NCBI GenBank assembly: GCA_951813535.1
Contig: OX638345.1
Coordinates: forward strand, 1,253,029 to 1,317,028
Length of the DNA: 64,000 nucleotides
Source of the DNA: an uncultured Dehalococcoidia bacterium
Lineage (GTDB): Bacteria > Chloroflexota > Dehalococcoidia > Lucifugimonadales > UBA3495
Direction of reading: 5' to 3'
Made by a program: the position numbers and the translations under genes
In this document: one piece after another, positions 18,443 through 26,958 of the stretch
Position numbering within the stretch: the first letter of the stretch is position 1
How the letters are laid out: every line of letters starts with the position of its first letter
Notes under the pieces: model-generated
Told to the model about the DNA's origin: nothing
Databases searched by the model: none
Seen by the model: only the letters and a program-made list of their open reading frames with translations

Positions 18443-19213
18443 ATGCCCGTTAGAGTAGGCCGTGTGCCGTATCTGGAAGCTGAACCCTTCTACTTCGACA
18501 TGGCGCGTCGCGGCTTCGAACTGCGCGAGACCACCCCGCGTCAACTGGGCGACGCCCTGGACGCCGGTGACCTCGACGCCGGCCCAGCCCACCTCTCCGA
18601 CGTGTTCCGCCTGGAAGACCGCTTCGAACCCGTCGGCGGGTTTTGCTTTTCCACATTGAGCCGCGCGGTCAGCGTGTGTCTCTACTCTCAGTATCCGATG
18701 GAAGAGCTCGGCGGTGTGACCATCGGCGTGTCCGACGAGGACGTCACCGCCGCCAAATTGCTCGAAATCCTGCTGCGTCGCAAGTACAACCTGGAGCCGG
18801 GCGAGTTTGTTGCCAGGCCCGGTGACGTTGTTCGTCCTGACGAGACCTTCGACGCCTTCGTGCTGATCGGCAACCGTGCCCTTCGCCGTCGTCGCGGCGT
18901 CCGCGGCTTCGCCCACCGCTTCGACCTGGGAGCAGAATGGACCCAGTGGACCAACCTGCCCTTCGTGTTCAGCCGGTGGGTGATGCGCAAGGACCTGGAG
19001 GACCGGGAAAAGGCCACGCTGGAGGACACCCTCTACGTTGGGCTTGAAGAGGGCGTGGACGGCCTGTACCACCTGAACGAGCCCCGCGACGAGCTACTCA
19101 TGCTGCCCCGTGACGTCGTCGAATACGTCCAGGGTATCCGCTACTACGTGGGCCGCTCCGAGCAGCAGGCCATTTCCCGCTTCCGCGAACTGCTTGACGG
19201 TTTGCCCGGCTAG
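18443..19213 (+). CDS. MqnA/MqnD-family protein (futalosine-pathway type)
   Basis: A 256-residue periplasmic-binding-fold enzyme of the MqnA/MqnD family. Motifs include VGRVPYLEAEPFY at the N-terminus, DAGPAHLSDVF, LSRAVSVCLYSQYP and WTNLPFVFSRWVMR. MqnA dehydrates chorismate in the futalosine route to menaquinone. No other mqn gene is in the window, so assignment to that step rests on family likeness alone. ATG 18443 aligns with the family start; earlier in-frame codons overlap the divergent promoter region. An MTHFR-like gene follows after 47 bp. Confidence 0.8.
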   Translation: MPVRVGRVPYLEAEPFYFDMARRGFELRETTPRQLGDALDAGDLDAGPAHLSDVFRLEDRFEPVGGFCFSTLSRAVSVCLYSQYPMEELGGVTIGVSDEDVTAAKLLEILLRRKYNLEPGEFVARPGDVVRPDETFDAFVLIGNRALRRRRGVRGFAHRFDLGAEWTQWTNLPFVFSRWVMRKDLEDREKATLEDTLYVGLEEGVDGLYHLNEPRDELLMLPRDVVEYVQGIRYYVGRSEQQAISRFRELLDGLPG

Positions 19214-19260
19214 CCGCCGGATCCACGGAACACCGGGCGCAACGGTTTCTGGCCCATCCG

Positions 19261-20133
19261 ATGGCGAAAGTCGTCGACCGCATCCATGCGCAGACCGGCC
19301 GGCCCGCGTTCATCTGCGACTATTCGCCGCCTCGCTCCGGCCGATCCGAGGATGTGCCGGCCCCGCCCGAGTCGGCCGATTTCATCTCGGCGGCATACAA
19401 CCCCGGCCGCGCGGTTCGCATGAACCCGGTCGCGACCGCCGTAGTCCTGCGCGATCGGTACGGCGCGGACGCTGTCTTCACGCTAGCCACGCGAGATATG
19501 AACCGCCTGGCGTTGGAATCCCTGTTGCTGGGAGCGCAGGCCCTGGGCCTGGAGAACGTAGTCGTCGTGGCCGGAGACTCGTTCGGAAACCGGGACACTG
19601 CGTCGCCTGTCTACGACTACCGCCCCACCGAACTCATTGCCGCCGTTGCCAGCCTGAACGCGGGTTCGGACCATCGTGGCAGCAGTCTCCGTTCACCGAC
19701 GGATTTCTGCATCGGCGCAACCGTAGATCTGGGACGCGGCATCGATTCCGAAGCCATGCTGGCCGTCCGGAAGGTAGCGGCCGGCGCTCACTTCCTGATC
19801 ACTCAGCCGATTTTCGACCCGGCTGACGTCGGCGGTTTCGTCGACGCTTACGCAACCAGCCACGGAGCCGCGCTGTCGGTTCCCGTTTTCTACGGTGTTG
19901 GCCTGATGGAGCCCGACGGGGTGTCCTTCGCCAACGTACCGCAATGGGTCACCGACGATCTGGCCGCCGGCCGGTCCGGCGTGGATATAGGGCTTCAGGT
20001 GTGGGACTCGTTACGTGGCGCCGGAGCCACCGACTGCTACCTGGTCCCGCCCATCCGGCGCAGCGGGGCCAGGAATTACGATGACGCCTGCAAGTTCCTG
20101 GACATGGCTTTGGATTGGCCTGCGGCTGATTAG
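19261..20133 (+). CDS. Methylenetetrahydrofolate reductase-family protein
   Basis: A 290-residue MTHFR-like TIM barrel: FICDYSPPRSG near the start, the central GLENVVVVAGDSFGN (flavin-binding strand), FCIGATVDLG, and AGAHFLITQPIFDPADV, a hallmark of the family. It would reduce methylene-THF to methyl-THF or handle a related C1 folate. The canonical N-terminal EFFPPK motif is altered to DYSPPRSG, so it may be a paralogue. It probably shares a transcript with the MqnA-like gene. Its end overlaps the convergent membrane-protein gene by four bases. Confidence 0.83.
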   Translation: MAKVVDRIHAQTGRPAFICDYSPPRSGRSEDVPAPPESADFISAAYNPGRAVRMNPVATAVVLRDRYGADAVFTLATRDMNRLALESLLLGAQALGLENVVVVAGDSFGNRDTASPVYDYRPTELIAAVASLNAGSDHRGSSLRSPTDFCIGATVDLGRGIDSEAMLAVRKVAAGAHFLITQPIFDPADVGGFVDAYATSHGAALSVPVFYGVGLMEPDGVSFANVPQWVTDDLAAGRSGVDIGLQVWDSLRGAGATDCYLVPPIRRSGARNYDDACKFLDMALDWPAAD

Positions 20134-20531
20134 TTCGAATCTCCGTTGCCGTTCATTCTCCGGAGGACTTCCGGCGGGAGTTGCACGTTATGCTCCTCCA
20201 GCAGCGCGACAATTTCCCTCCGTGCTTCCTCGCGGCCTCGGGCTTCTGCCTTCGCGTCTTTGGCCGCGGCCCATCGCTCAACTGTTTCTTTGGCGGCGAA
20301 GAACATTGTGATACCTCCGTACAACAGCGCGGTGGTGGGAAACAGGAGCGCGGTGGCTACTATTATAACGCCGGTCGGATTGGCGGCCAGACCAGATAGA
20401 AAGTCCACTGCCGGCCACCCGGTGCAGATGGCACATTGGTTGAGCGCAATCGCGACCCACATGCTTCCGCTGATCGACATTGACCCATCGACGAACCGCC
20501 AATACGACCGCCGATCTTTCTGATCAGCCAC
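20130..20531 (-). CDS. Small membrane protein with C-terminal coiled coil
   Basis: A 133-residue protein of unknown function. Two hydrophobic segments (about 20-45 and 52-77, including GVIIVATALLFPTTALLYGG) are followed by a charged helix, AAAKDAKAEARGREEARRE, likely a coiled coil, and a short tail with LPPEVLRRM. It overlaps the convergent MTHFR-like gene by four bases. No family name is recognised. Confidence 0.7.
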   Translation of the reverse strand: MADQKDRRSYWRFVDGSMSISGSMWVAIALNQCAICTGWPAVDFLSGLAANPTGVIIVATALLFPTTALLYGGITMFFAAKETVERWAAAKDAKAEARGREEARREIVALLEEHNVQLPPEVLRRMNGNGDSN

Positions 20532-20555
20532 ATTGACTTGTTCGGCCTGACAACG

Positions 20556-22229
20556 CTACGGCCCCCACGGAGGCGCGGCTGCCACCTCGCCATCGCTGAC
20601 GATGTCCACTACTGCCGGCCGGTTGGCGCTTACCGCCTGGTCCAGCGCGGAGTTGATCTGGTTGGGATCGGTCACCCGGATGCCCAGCGCGCCCATCGAC
20701 TCCGCAATCTGCGCGAAGTCGGTGTCGTTGAACCGCCACAGCTCGCCGGAGTTGCCGCCCTCGCGGCCCTCGTAGGCCGCCTCATCGCCGCGCCGGTCCT
20801 GGTTCAGCCCGCCGTTGTTGTGCACCACGATCACCGCGTTGATGCCGTAGCGAACCGCGGTTTCCAGTTCGCCGATGTGGTACCACATGCCGCCGTCGCC
20901 GGTCCAGCACACCACCGGTCGGTCGGGCACACCGCACTTGGCGCCCAGGGCCGCCGGCAATCCCCAACCAAGGGAACCGGCCGCACGCAGGTACGACTGC
21001 CCCTCGTGGTTGAGGTCAACCATGCTGCCCGTCCAGATCCCGGCATGACCGGTATCCGCCATCAGGACGGCGTCCGAAGGCAGGAAGTCCGTCAGTTCCT
21101 GGCAGAGTCGCTCCGGTCTTATCGGAACCGCATTGGACGTGAGTACCGGTTCGTGTTCGTCGCGCCAGTTCTGCACATGCTCCTGCGCCCGGGCGACCCA
21201 GCTGGCGTTGCCGCCGGTCGGCTCCAGCACGTCCAGCATGGCCTCCAGCGTCCGCTTGGCGTCGCCCTGCAGCCCGTAGGCCCCCTGGTAAGACCGCCCC
21301 AGCTCGCTGGCGTCGATGTCGATCTGGATCACCGGCGTCCCTTCGGCGGGTATGCGCCAGTCCAGCGTGATCTGGCTGCCCGTGTGACTTCCGACAAACA
21401 GCACCAGGTCCGCCTCCGACACCACCCGGTTCGCCGACCAGCGGGAATAGCTGCCAACCACGCCCACCGACAGCGGATGGTTTTCCGGAATGCATCCCTT
21501 GGCGTTCAGTCCGGTGGCCACGGGGATATTCAGCATTTCCGCCAGCCGCACGACCTCGGCCTCGGCGCCCGAGGCAGTCACGCCGCCGCCGGCCACGATC
21601 ACCGGCCGCTCGGTCTGGGACAGTATCCGCGCCGCCTCCCGTACCCGTTCCGGTTCCGGCGCCGGGCGGAACGCCGGCCGCTGCGTGAACGGTTCTTCGA
21701 CGATAACGTCGGTGTCCAGCATCCCGTCGGTGATGACGTCGCCGGAGATACCGGAGAAGTCCAGGTGCGCCGGCAGCGTCTGTCCGGTGGTCACCTCCCG
21801 GAAAGCCTGTCGCAGCAGGTGCGGCAGCTGCTCCGCCGTCTCCACTTCCGCGCTGTACTTGGTAACCGAAGCGAACGGCTTGGAGTGCTCGACCTCCTGG
21901 TAGGAGTTCCGGTGCCGGTGCATCGGAGGCCGGTGCCCCGTGATCGCGATCACCGGCGACACTCCCAGGTAGGCGTCCTGCAGGCCGGCGGCCAGGTTCA
22001 CCGCTCCAACCGACTGCGCGAAGCACAGCCCCGGCTTGCCGGTGACCCGGGCGTAGGCATCCGCCATGTACGCCGCCGACTTCTCACCGTGGCTGATGAT
22101 CCGCTTGATGCCAACATCCTCCATCTCCACGAGGGCGCGTCGGATGATCGCGGGAACGAAAAACACGTGGGTTACACCGTACTCGCGCAGTGTCTCGGCG
22201 AGAAAGCGGGCGCCGGTCATGGTGGGCAT
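20556..22229 (-). CDS. Thiamine-diphosphate-dependent enzyme (acetolactate synthase-like)
   Basis: A 557-residue ThDP enzyme with all three domains. SHGEKSAAYMADAYAR carries the catalytic Glu, QSVGAVNLAAGLQDAYLG follows, and WTGDGGMWYHIGELETA with HNNGG gives the Mg-ThDP motif. It differs from the copy at 4355 and is nearer to acetolactate-synthase-like decarboxylases or sulfo- and oxalyl-type enzymes. An AGGAGG precedes the ATG. The CMD and DUF35 genes lie immediately upstream on the same strand, so the three may form a catabolic operon; the substrate is unknown. Confidence 0.87.
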   Translation of the reverse strand: MPTMTGARFLAETLREYGVTHVFFVPAIIRRALVEMEDVGIKRIISHGEKSAAYMADAYARVTGKPGLCFAQSVGAVNLAAGLQDAYLGVSPVIAITGHRPPMHRHRNSYQEVEHSKPFASVTKYSAEVETAEQLPHLLRQAFREVTTGQTLPAHLDFSGISGDVITDGMLDTDVIVEEPFTQRPAFRPAPEPERVREAARILSQTERPVIVAGGGVTASGAEAEVVRLAEMLNIPVATGLNAKGCIPENHPLSVGVVGSYSRWSANRVVSEADLVLFVGSHTGSQITLDWRIPAEGTPVIQIDIDASELGRSYQGAYGLQGDAKRTLEAMLDVLEPTGGNASWVARAQEHVQNWRDEHEPVLTSNAVPIRPERLCQELTDFLPSDAVLMADTGHAGIWTGSMVDLNHEGQSYLRAAGSLGWGLPAALGAKCGVPDRPVVCWTGDGGMWYHIGELETAVRYGINAVIVVHNNGGLNQDRRGDEAAYEGREGGNSGELWRFNDTDFAQIAESMGALGIRVTDPNQINSALDQAVSANRPAVVDIVSDGEVAAAPPWGP

Positions 22230-22258
22230 CTGGTGGCCTCCTGTTTAACAGTGACCGC

Positions 22259-22280
22259 CATTCCGGCTTGCGCTGGAATG
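22259..22280. repeat. Short CATTCC/GGAATG palindrome
   Basis: Inverted repeat CATTCCGGC / GCTGGAATG with a four-base loop, lying between the ThDP enzyme and CMD genes. It resembles the dispersed CATTCC-type REP palindromes common in many bacterial genomes. Confidence 0.45.
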
Positions 22281-22310
22281 ACGGCTTCGGGGTTCGCGCT
22301 GATGTTTCGG

Positions 22311-22631
22311 CTAGACGCCGCGTTCGTCAAAGACTTCCTTGGCCACGCGCACCGCGTTGGCCGCCACCGGCCAGCCGGCGTAGAAGGCCATGTGCGCGAT
22401 CACTTCAGAGATTTCTTCTCGGGTCACGCCGTTGTCCAGCGCGCGACCGATGTGGCCCCGCAACTGGTCGGTGCGGTACAGCGCGGTGAGCGTGGCGACC
22501 GTGATCAGGCTGCGGTCCCTCTTGGACAGTTCCGGCCGCTCCCAAACGTCCCCGAAGAGGACGTCGGCGGAAAGCTCGGCCAGCTTGGGCGATACTTCTT
22601 GCATTACGGTTCGGGCTGCGGGCTGCGTCAT
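22311..22631 (-). CDS. Carboxymuconolactone decarboxylase (CMD) family protein
   Basis: A 106-residue all-helical CMD-family protein: ELSKRDRSLITVATLTAL, then HIGRALDNGVTREEISEVIAHMAFYAGWP, the family signature. The redox CxxC of AhpD-type members is absent, so it is closer to the decarboxylase branch acting on aromatic ring-cleavage products. ATG 22631 has AGGAGG eight bases upstream. It is encoded between the DUF35 protein and the ThDP enzyme. Confidence 0.88.
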   Translation of the reverse strand: MTQPAARTVMQEVSPKLAELSADVLFGDVWERPELSKRDRSLITVATLTALYRTDQLRGHIGRALDNGVTREEISEVIAHMAFYAGWPVAANAVRVAKEVFDERGV

Positions 22632-22696
22632 AAGGCCTCCTATGTTTTGGGCCGGGGTTTTCGCTACAGGTGTCTCGTGTTTGCAACGCCCGGGCG

Positions 22697-23137
22697 TTAC
22701 GCTGCCCGGAACATCGGCAGGCTGATGTTCTCGTCGATCTCCTCGAACATCACCTCTACCGCCATGCCGCATTGCACGGCGTCCGGCCGGATCTCGCCCT
22801 CGGCGAAGTCGATGCCCACCAGCCAGGAAGGTATCCGCGCCCCCTCTTCCAGCTCCACCACCGCCGCAATGTAGGGCACCTTGTCGCGGAACGCCGGCGT
22901 CGGTCCCCGGTGCACTATCGCAAAGGTGTGCAAAGTGCCGCGCCCGCTGCTCTGGATCCAGTCCGTATCCCTGGAGAAGCACTCCGGGAATGGGCAGATG
23001 TCGCGGGGGTAGAAATACGCCCGGTCGCACGCCTTGCAGTGGCGCAGCCAAAGCTCGCCGGCCTTGCACTTCTCCCAGTAGAAGTCGGATTCCGGCTGCG
23101 GCGCGGGCAGCGGTATCTGAGGAGCAGCCTGTGTCAT
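22697..23137 (-). CDS. Zn-ribbon/OB-fold protein (DUF35 type)
   Basis: A 146-residue DUF35 protein: an N-terminal helix (ESDFYWEKCKAGELWLRHC), a zinc ribbon with CKAC and a second Cys pair (C-x5-C spacing in DICPFPEC), and an OB fold (GTLHTFAIVHRG, YIAAVVELEEG). DUF35 proteins usually partner a thiolase-like acyltransferase in CoA metabolism, but none is adjacent. ATG 23137 has GGAGA nine bases upstream. The CMD gene follows after 65 bp. Confidence 0.87.
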   Translation of the reverse strand: MTQAAPQIPLPAPQPESDFYWEKCKAGELWLRHCKACDRAYFYPRDICPFPECFSRDTDWIQSSGRGTLHTFAIVHRGPTPAFRDKVPYIAAVVELEEGARIPSWLVGIDFAEGEIRPDAVQCGMAVEVMFEEIDENISLPMFRAA

Positions 23138-23283
23138 CTCGTCAATCTCCGGTGCGGAAAATAAGCCGTGTCGGCTCGCCTGAGCCAACCGACGGTAAGC
23201 ATAGCGACGGAATGTGCCTGGCGCAAGCGAATCCTCGCCTATGGGACTGCTTGTCGCTGCTGATGGGTACTGCCCTGCAACCG

Positions 23284-24183
23284 TCAATTCAGCACTAGCA
23301 CCGCACCGGCCACGACCATCCACGCCGCAATCGCCATTAGCAGCGGCACGTCTCGCAGCATCAGCAACTCCGGTGATTCGGCGTCTCTGCTGTGGTTCAG
23401 CAGGTACAGGTAGCGGAACAGCCCGAATATCACCAGCGGCACGGTCACCAGCATCGTGTTGTTTGCCGGCAGGTTGTCCGCCTCCACCGCGTACAGCGTG
23501 TAGCTCACCAGCGCCGCCGTCGCCGACAGGATCAGCAGTTGGCCCCCCAGCGGCGGCGCGTAGTGCGATAACGTCGCCCGCTGCGCCTCGGGTTCCTCTC
23601 CGGCCAGCCGCGCCTCGGCGTAACGCCGGCCGATCACGATGAACAGCGCGCCCGCGGCGGTGACCGCGTAGAGCCAGGGTGACGGCGCCGCGCCCACCGC
23701 CACTGCGCCGGCCACGGCCCGAAGCACGTAGCCGCCGGCCACGATCATCACGTCAACCAGGGCCACCCGCTTCAACCGCAAGGAGTAGCCCACGTTGGCG
23801 ATCAGGTAGATCCCTCCGATAAGGGGCAGCGTCAACGGCGATATGACATACAGCCCCAGCATCCCGACGACTGCCAACACCGCCAGCGCCGAGACCGCCA
23901 GCCAAACCGGAACTACACCCGACGCGATGGGCCGCGCCCGCTTAGTGGGATGCCGTCGGTCCGCCTCCCGGTCCGCCACGTCGTTGAGCAGGTAGACCGC
24001 CGACGACAGCGCGCAGAACGCGGCGAACAGTCCCGCCAGCCTCGGGATATACGGCAGCAGGGTCGCCACGTCCGCGGGTTCCCACACCAGATCCACCGCG
24101 AAGAGCAGTGGCAGGAACACCAGCAGGTTCTTCACCCACTGCAGCGGACGGGCCGTCATGAACAGCCCTGCCAGCCGGCTCAT
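23284..24183 (-). CDS. UbiA-family prenyltransferase
   Basis: A 299-residue integral membrane protein with about eight to nine helices. LSSAVYLLNDVADREADRRHP supplies the first Asp-rich (N-D-x-x-D) prenyl-diphosphate motif, and YSLRLKRVALVDVMIVAGGYVLRA is the second conserved region. The arrangement, with RPLQWVKNLLVFLPLLF at the start, resembles decaprenyl-phosphate phosphoribosyltransferases of the UbiA group more than quinone prenyltransferases. ATG 24183 overlaps the upstream stop in an ATGA, showing translational coupling. The acceptor is not known. Confidence 0.88.
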   Translation of the reverse strand: MSRLAGLFMTARPLQWVKNLLVFLPLLFAVDLVWEPADVATLLPYIPRLAGLFAAFCALSSAVYLLNDVADREADRRHPTKRARPIASGVVPVWLAVSALAVLAVVGMLGLYVISPLTLPLIGGIYLIANVGYSLRLKRVALVDVMIVAGGYVLRAVAGAVAVGAAPSPWLYAVTAAGALFIVIGRRYAEARLAGEEPEAQRATLSHYAPPLGGQLLILSATAALVSYTLYAVEADNLPANNTMLVTVPLVIFGLFRYLYLLNHSRDAESPELLMLRDVPLLMAIAAWMVVAGAVLVLN

Positions 24184-25145
24184 GATTCTCGCGTAACCCC
24201 GGTTTCGCTCGCCAGTGCGGTTACGCGATTGCGGCCAGTTCGGACCAGCCACAGCCAGGCCAGCCCGCCGACGATCACCGCCAGCCAGAGGGTGGCCAGG
24301 CGGGTCAGCAGGGTGGCCAACGCCGCCGTGGCCGCCGGGAGTCCGGCCTGGCCCAGGAGCGCCACCATGCTGCCCTCGAATCCAACCAACCCTCCCGGCA
24401 ACGCCGTGATCGCTCCAACCAGCGCTGCCGCCGCCGATACCGGCAGGGCGATGCCCAGGCCAATCGGGTCGCCCAGCGCGATGAGGATGACCCACAGAGC
24501 CAACCCCTCGGCGGCCCACGCCAGGAAACCCAGCGCCACCGCCGGCGCCAGCATCCGGGGTGACATCAGACGACGCAACCCTTCCTGCGACTGCGCCAAC
24601 GGTTCCCGCCATCGCCGCAACACTGGCAGATCCAACGCCTTCTCCCCGTACCTTGACGCGGCCAGCAGCCCCACTGCGAGTCCGATGACCAGCAGCCCGC
24701 CAACCATCAACGCTATCGTCGCCGGCAACAGGAGTACCCCAGTCAGCCCCAACAGGGCTACGGATATGACGTCCGTCAGCCGCTCCATCACCACCGCTGG
24801 CGCTGATGCCGCCACCGGCACGCCGGCACGTTGATTGAGCCACACGCTCTTCAGCAGCTCGCCGACCTTGCCCGGCGTGATGGACAGCGCCAACCCGGCC
24901 ACGAAAACGGGCGCGCTGACCGACGCCGGCACGCTGATCCCGAGCGCTCGCAGATACATCGACCAGCGGAGGTATCGCAATCCGTAGTTGACCACGGCCA
25001 GGCCTGCCGCCGCCGCGAACCCGACGTATGCGGCCGGAGAGTCAAACAGCGCCCGGCCGACTTGCCGCAAGTCCCCATACGCCAACAGCCCGCCGAAGAC
25101 CGCCACCGTCAGCAGTCCCACCAGCAGCCATCTGCGCCCGTTCAA
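24180..25145 (-). CDS. Lysylphosphatidylglycerol-synthase-type membrane protein (flippase-like)
   Basis: A 321-residue polytopic membrane protein of the LPG_synthase_TM/UPF0104 group: LRYLRWSMYLRALG, then ALSITPGKVGELLKSVWL, the family signature, and LPGGLVGFEGSMVALL late on. Stand-alone members lack the transferase domain and are thought to move or act on polyprenyl-linked lipids. The TTG start at 25145 overlaps the larB stop as TTGA. Together with UbiA directly downstream this suggests polyprenyl-linked glycolipid work. Confidence 0.85.
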   Translation of the reverse strand: MNGRRWLLVGLLTVAVFGGLLAYGDLRQVGRALFDSPAAYVGFAAAAGLAVVNYGLRYLRWSMYLRALGISVPASVSAPVFVAGLALSITPGKVGELLKSVWLNQRAGVPVAASAPAVVMERLTDVISVALLGLTGVLLLPATIALMVGGLLVIGLAVGLLAASRYGEKALDLPVLRRWREPLAQSQEGLRRLMSPRMLAPAVALGFLAWAAEGLALWVILIALGDPIGLGIALPVSAAAALVGAITALPGGLVGFEGSMVALLGQAGLPAATAALATLLTRLATLWLAVIVGGLAWLWLVRTGRNRVTALASETGVTRES

Positions 25146-25942
25146 GCCGACCCCTCGCTGGCCATCGGCGCGGCGGAGTCCGAGCCGGGCGCGGCCATCC
25201 GGCATATCTGCGCCGCCAGGTAGCCCGCTCCAAACCCGTTGTCGATGTTCACGACCCCGATCCCGGGAGCGCAGGAATTCAGCATTCCCAAAAGCGCCGC
25301 CAGACCCTGGAAGCTCGCCCCGTAACCGACACTGGTGGGCACCGCGACGACCGGCGCGGAGACCATCCCCGACACCACGCTGGCCAGCGCCGCCTCCATC
25401 CCCGCAACCACGATGATGACCCGCGCTTGCTGCAGGCGTTCCCGCTGCGCCAGCAGGCGATGCAGGCCCGCCACGCCAACGTCGTTCACCCGGCCTGCCC
25501 TGCATCCCATCAGTTCTGCCGTGAGAGCCGCCTCCTCCGCGACCGGCAGGTCGGCGGTGCCGCCCGTGACGATCAGCAGTCCAAGGTCCTCCGGCGGCGC
25601 CATCCCTTCGTCAGGCACCACGATGCAGCGAGCCAAATCATGGTACTGGGCGGTCGCGACCTCCGTGACCACAGCTTGGTACACATCGGGAGCGGCGCGA
25701 GTGACCAGCACGGGATGCCCCCGTCCGCTCATCGCCGCCACGATCCCGGCCACCTGCTCTCTGGTCTTTCCTTCGGCCAGCACCACCTCCGGCCAACCCG
25801 TACGCAACGGACGGTGGTGGTCCAGTCTGGCGTACCCCAGGTCCTGGTAGGGCAGGTCGCGCAGGGCCTCCACCGCTCGGGACACTGTCACGCTGCCGTC
25901 CCGAACGCCCTCCAGCAGGGTTTGGAGCGCCTCCGCGTCCAA
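25142..25942 (-). CDS. larB: LarB-family protein (nickel-pincer cofactor synthesis, AIR-carboxylase-like)
   Basis: LarB carboxylates and hydrolyses nicotinic acid adenine dinucleotide to start synthesis of the nickel-pincer nucleotide. The 266-residue protein has the LarB N-terminal part (DLGYARLDHHRPLRTGWPEV in pieces, VLAEGKT) and a PurE-like C-terminal core (VTGGTADLPVAEEA, VAGMEAALASVVSGM, PVVAVPTSVGYGASFQGLAALL). A TTG start follows GAGGCGAG. larC, larE and larA are not in the window, so either they lie elsewhere or the protein has another role here. The gene lies two bases after the membrane-protein gene stop. Confidence 0.88.
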   Translation of the reverse strand: MDAEALQTLLEGVRDGSVTVSRAVEALRDLPYQDLGYARLDHHRPLRTGWPEVVLAEGKTREQVAGIVAAMSGRGHPVLVTRAAPDVYQAVVTEVATAQYHDLARCIVVPDEGMAPPEDLGLLIVTGGTADLPVAEEAALTAELMGCRAGRVNDVGVAGLHRLLAQRERLQQARVIIVVAGMEAALASVVSGMVSAPVVAVPTSVGYGASFQGLAALLGMLNSCAPGIGVVNIDNGFGAGYLAAQICRMAAPGSDSAAPMASEGSA

Positions 25943-25944
25943 CG

Positions 25945-26325
25945 CTAGCTCGCCTCTGCCGGCGTCGCAAGCGCAGCCGATCTAACTTTCATCAGTCGAT
26001 ACAGCCCGCCCAACGTGCTCATCCCGGCCACGTACGTCGCGAAAACGGCCACCGCGATCCAGGTCAGGACGACGAACCTCCCCGGCATGGGCAGGACGGC
26101 GGTCAGGATCACCGCAATCACCACCAGGATGATCCCCGATACGGTTCCCACCACGGCGCCGAATTTGGCCGCCGCAACCAGCGGCGTCGAACCCGTGGTA
26201 TCCACCGACCGGATACCGAAATAGGCCCCGAGAAATGGACCGAAAGGAGCCAGCAGGAATTGCGCCACGGGGATTATGGTGCACACCAGCATTACGCCAA
26301 GAGCGGTCAGCAATCCTCTAGCCAT
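25945..26325 (-). CDS. Small membrane protein at the head of the larB operon
   Basis: About 126 residues from ATG 26325 (an in-frame GTG lies three codons upstream). Three hydrophobic segments are visible (about 5-35, 55-80 and 87-107), including GTVSGIILVVIAVILTAVLP. No enzymatic motif is seen. It ends two bases before larB and begins the four-gene operon of membrane protein, larB, flippase-like protein and UbiA. The family is not recognised. Confidence 0.75.
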   Translation of the reverse strand: MARGLLTALGVMLVCTIIPVAQFLLAPFGPFLGAYFGIRSVDTTGSTPLVAAAKFGAVVGTVSGIILVVIAVILTAVLPMPGRFVVLTWIAVAVFATYVAGMSTLGGLYRLMKVRSAALATPAEAS

Positions 26326-26471
26326 CGTTGCCACGCGGTGTGGTTCGATATTCCCACCCTGTCAACATTAGTGACTCAGTATATCCGGTGGCTCCTGCGG
26401 CTGCACCGTGGGGCATCGTTATAATTATCCGCTCAACCAGATGACCACACTTGGAATTGGAGATGATTGCC

Positions 26472-26900
26472 ATGAGCAATCCCGAATCGCTGACGGGGCA
26501 GGACGGGCCCTTCGCCGAACTCCTGGGCATCCGGCCGGGCATATCCGCCGACGGCGTGGGCACCGCGTTCATGACCGTGGCGGACAAGCACCGTCAACGC
26601 GCCGGCGTCGTCCAGGGCGGCCTGCTGGTGACTCTGGCTGACTATGCCTTCTTCCGCGCCTGCCGATCCGTACTTCGGGAGGGCGAGCACGCCGTGACCA
26701 TCGAGCTGAAGCTGAACTTCATCGCGCCGGCCCGCGACGGCGAGCTCACCGCCCGCAGCTCGATCAAGAGCCGAGGCGGGCGGATCATCGTTGGCGACAT
26801 GGAAATCCACGGCGACGAGGGCCAACTGATTGCCACCGGGATCGGGACGTATATGACGGTTTACGAACGTCGCGAACCTTCGGCTGAGGCGAACGCCTGA
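26472..26900 (+). CDS. PaaI-type hotdog thioesterase
   Basis: A 142-residue hotdog-fold acyl-CoA thioesterase: ADKHRQRAGVVQGGLLVTLADYAFFRAC holds the Gly-Gly and Asp of the PaaI active region, and TIELKLNFIAPARDG is the adjoining strand. It probably hydrolyses aromatic or medium-chain acyl-CoA. ATG 26472 is preferred because GGAG lies nine bases upstream; two earlier in-frame starts lack this. A TATAAT at 26420-26425 may be the -10. Confidence 0.87.
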   Translation: MSNPESLTGQDGPFAELLGIRPGISADGVGTAFMTVADKHRQRAGVVQGGLLVTLADYAFFRACRSVLREGEHAVTIELKLNFIAPARDGELTARSSIKSRGGRIIVGDMEIHGDEGQLIATGIGTYMTVYERREPSAEANA

Positions 26901-26905
26901 TGCAG

Positions 26906-26935
26906 TTGGCATTTGCCGCCGCCTTTGGGTATAAT
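26906..26935 (+). promoter_or_regulatory. Sigma70-type promoter for the Rrf2 regulator
   Basis: TTGGCA at 26906-26911 and TATAAT at 26930-26935 with an 18-base spacer, just upstream of the Rrf2 gene and its GGAGG. Confidence 0.65.
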
Positions 26936-26958
26936 CAGCGCAGGACGGAGGTTTCGTT

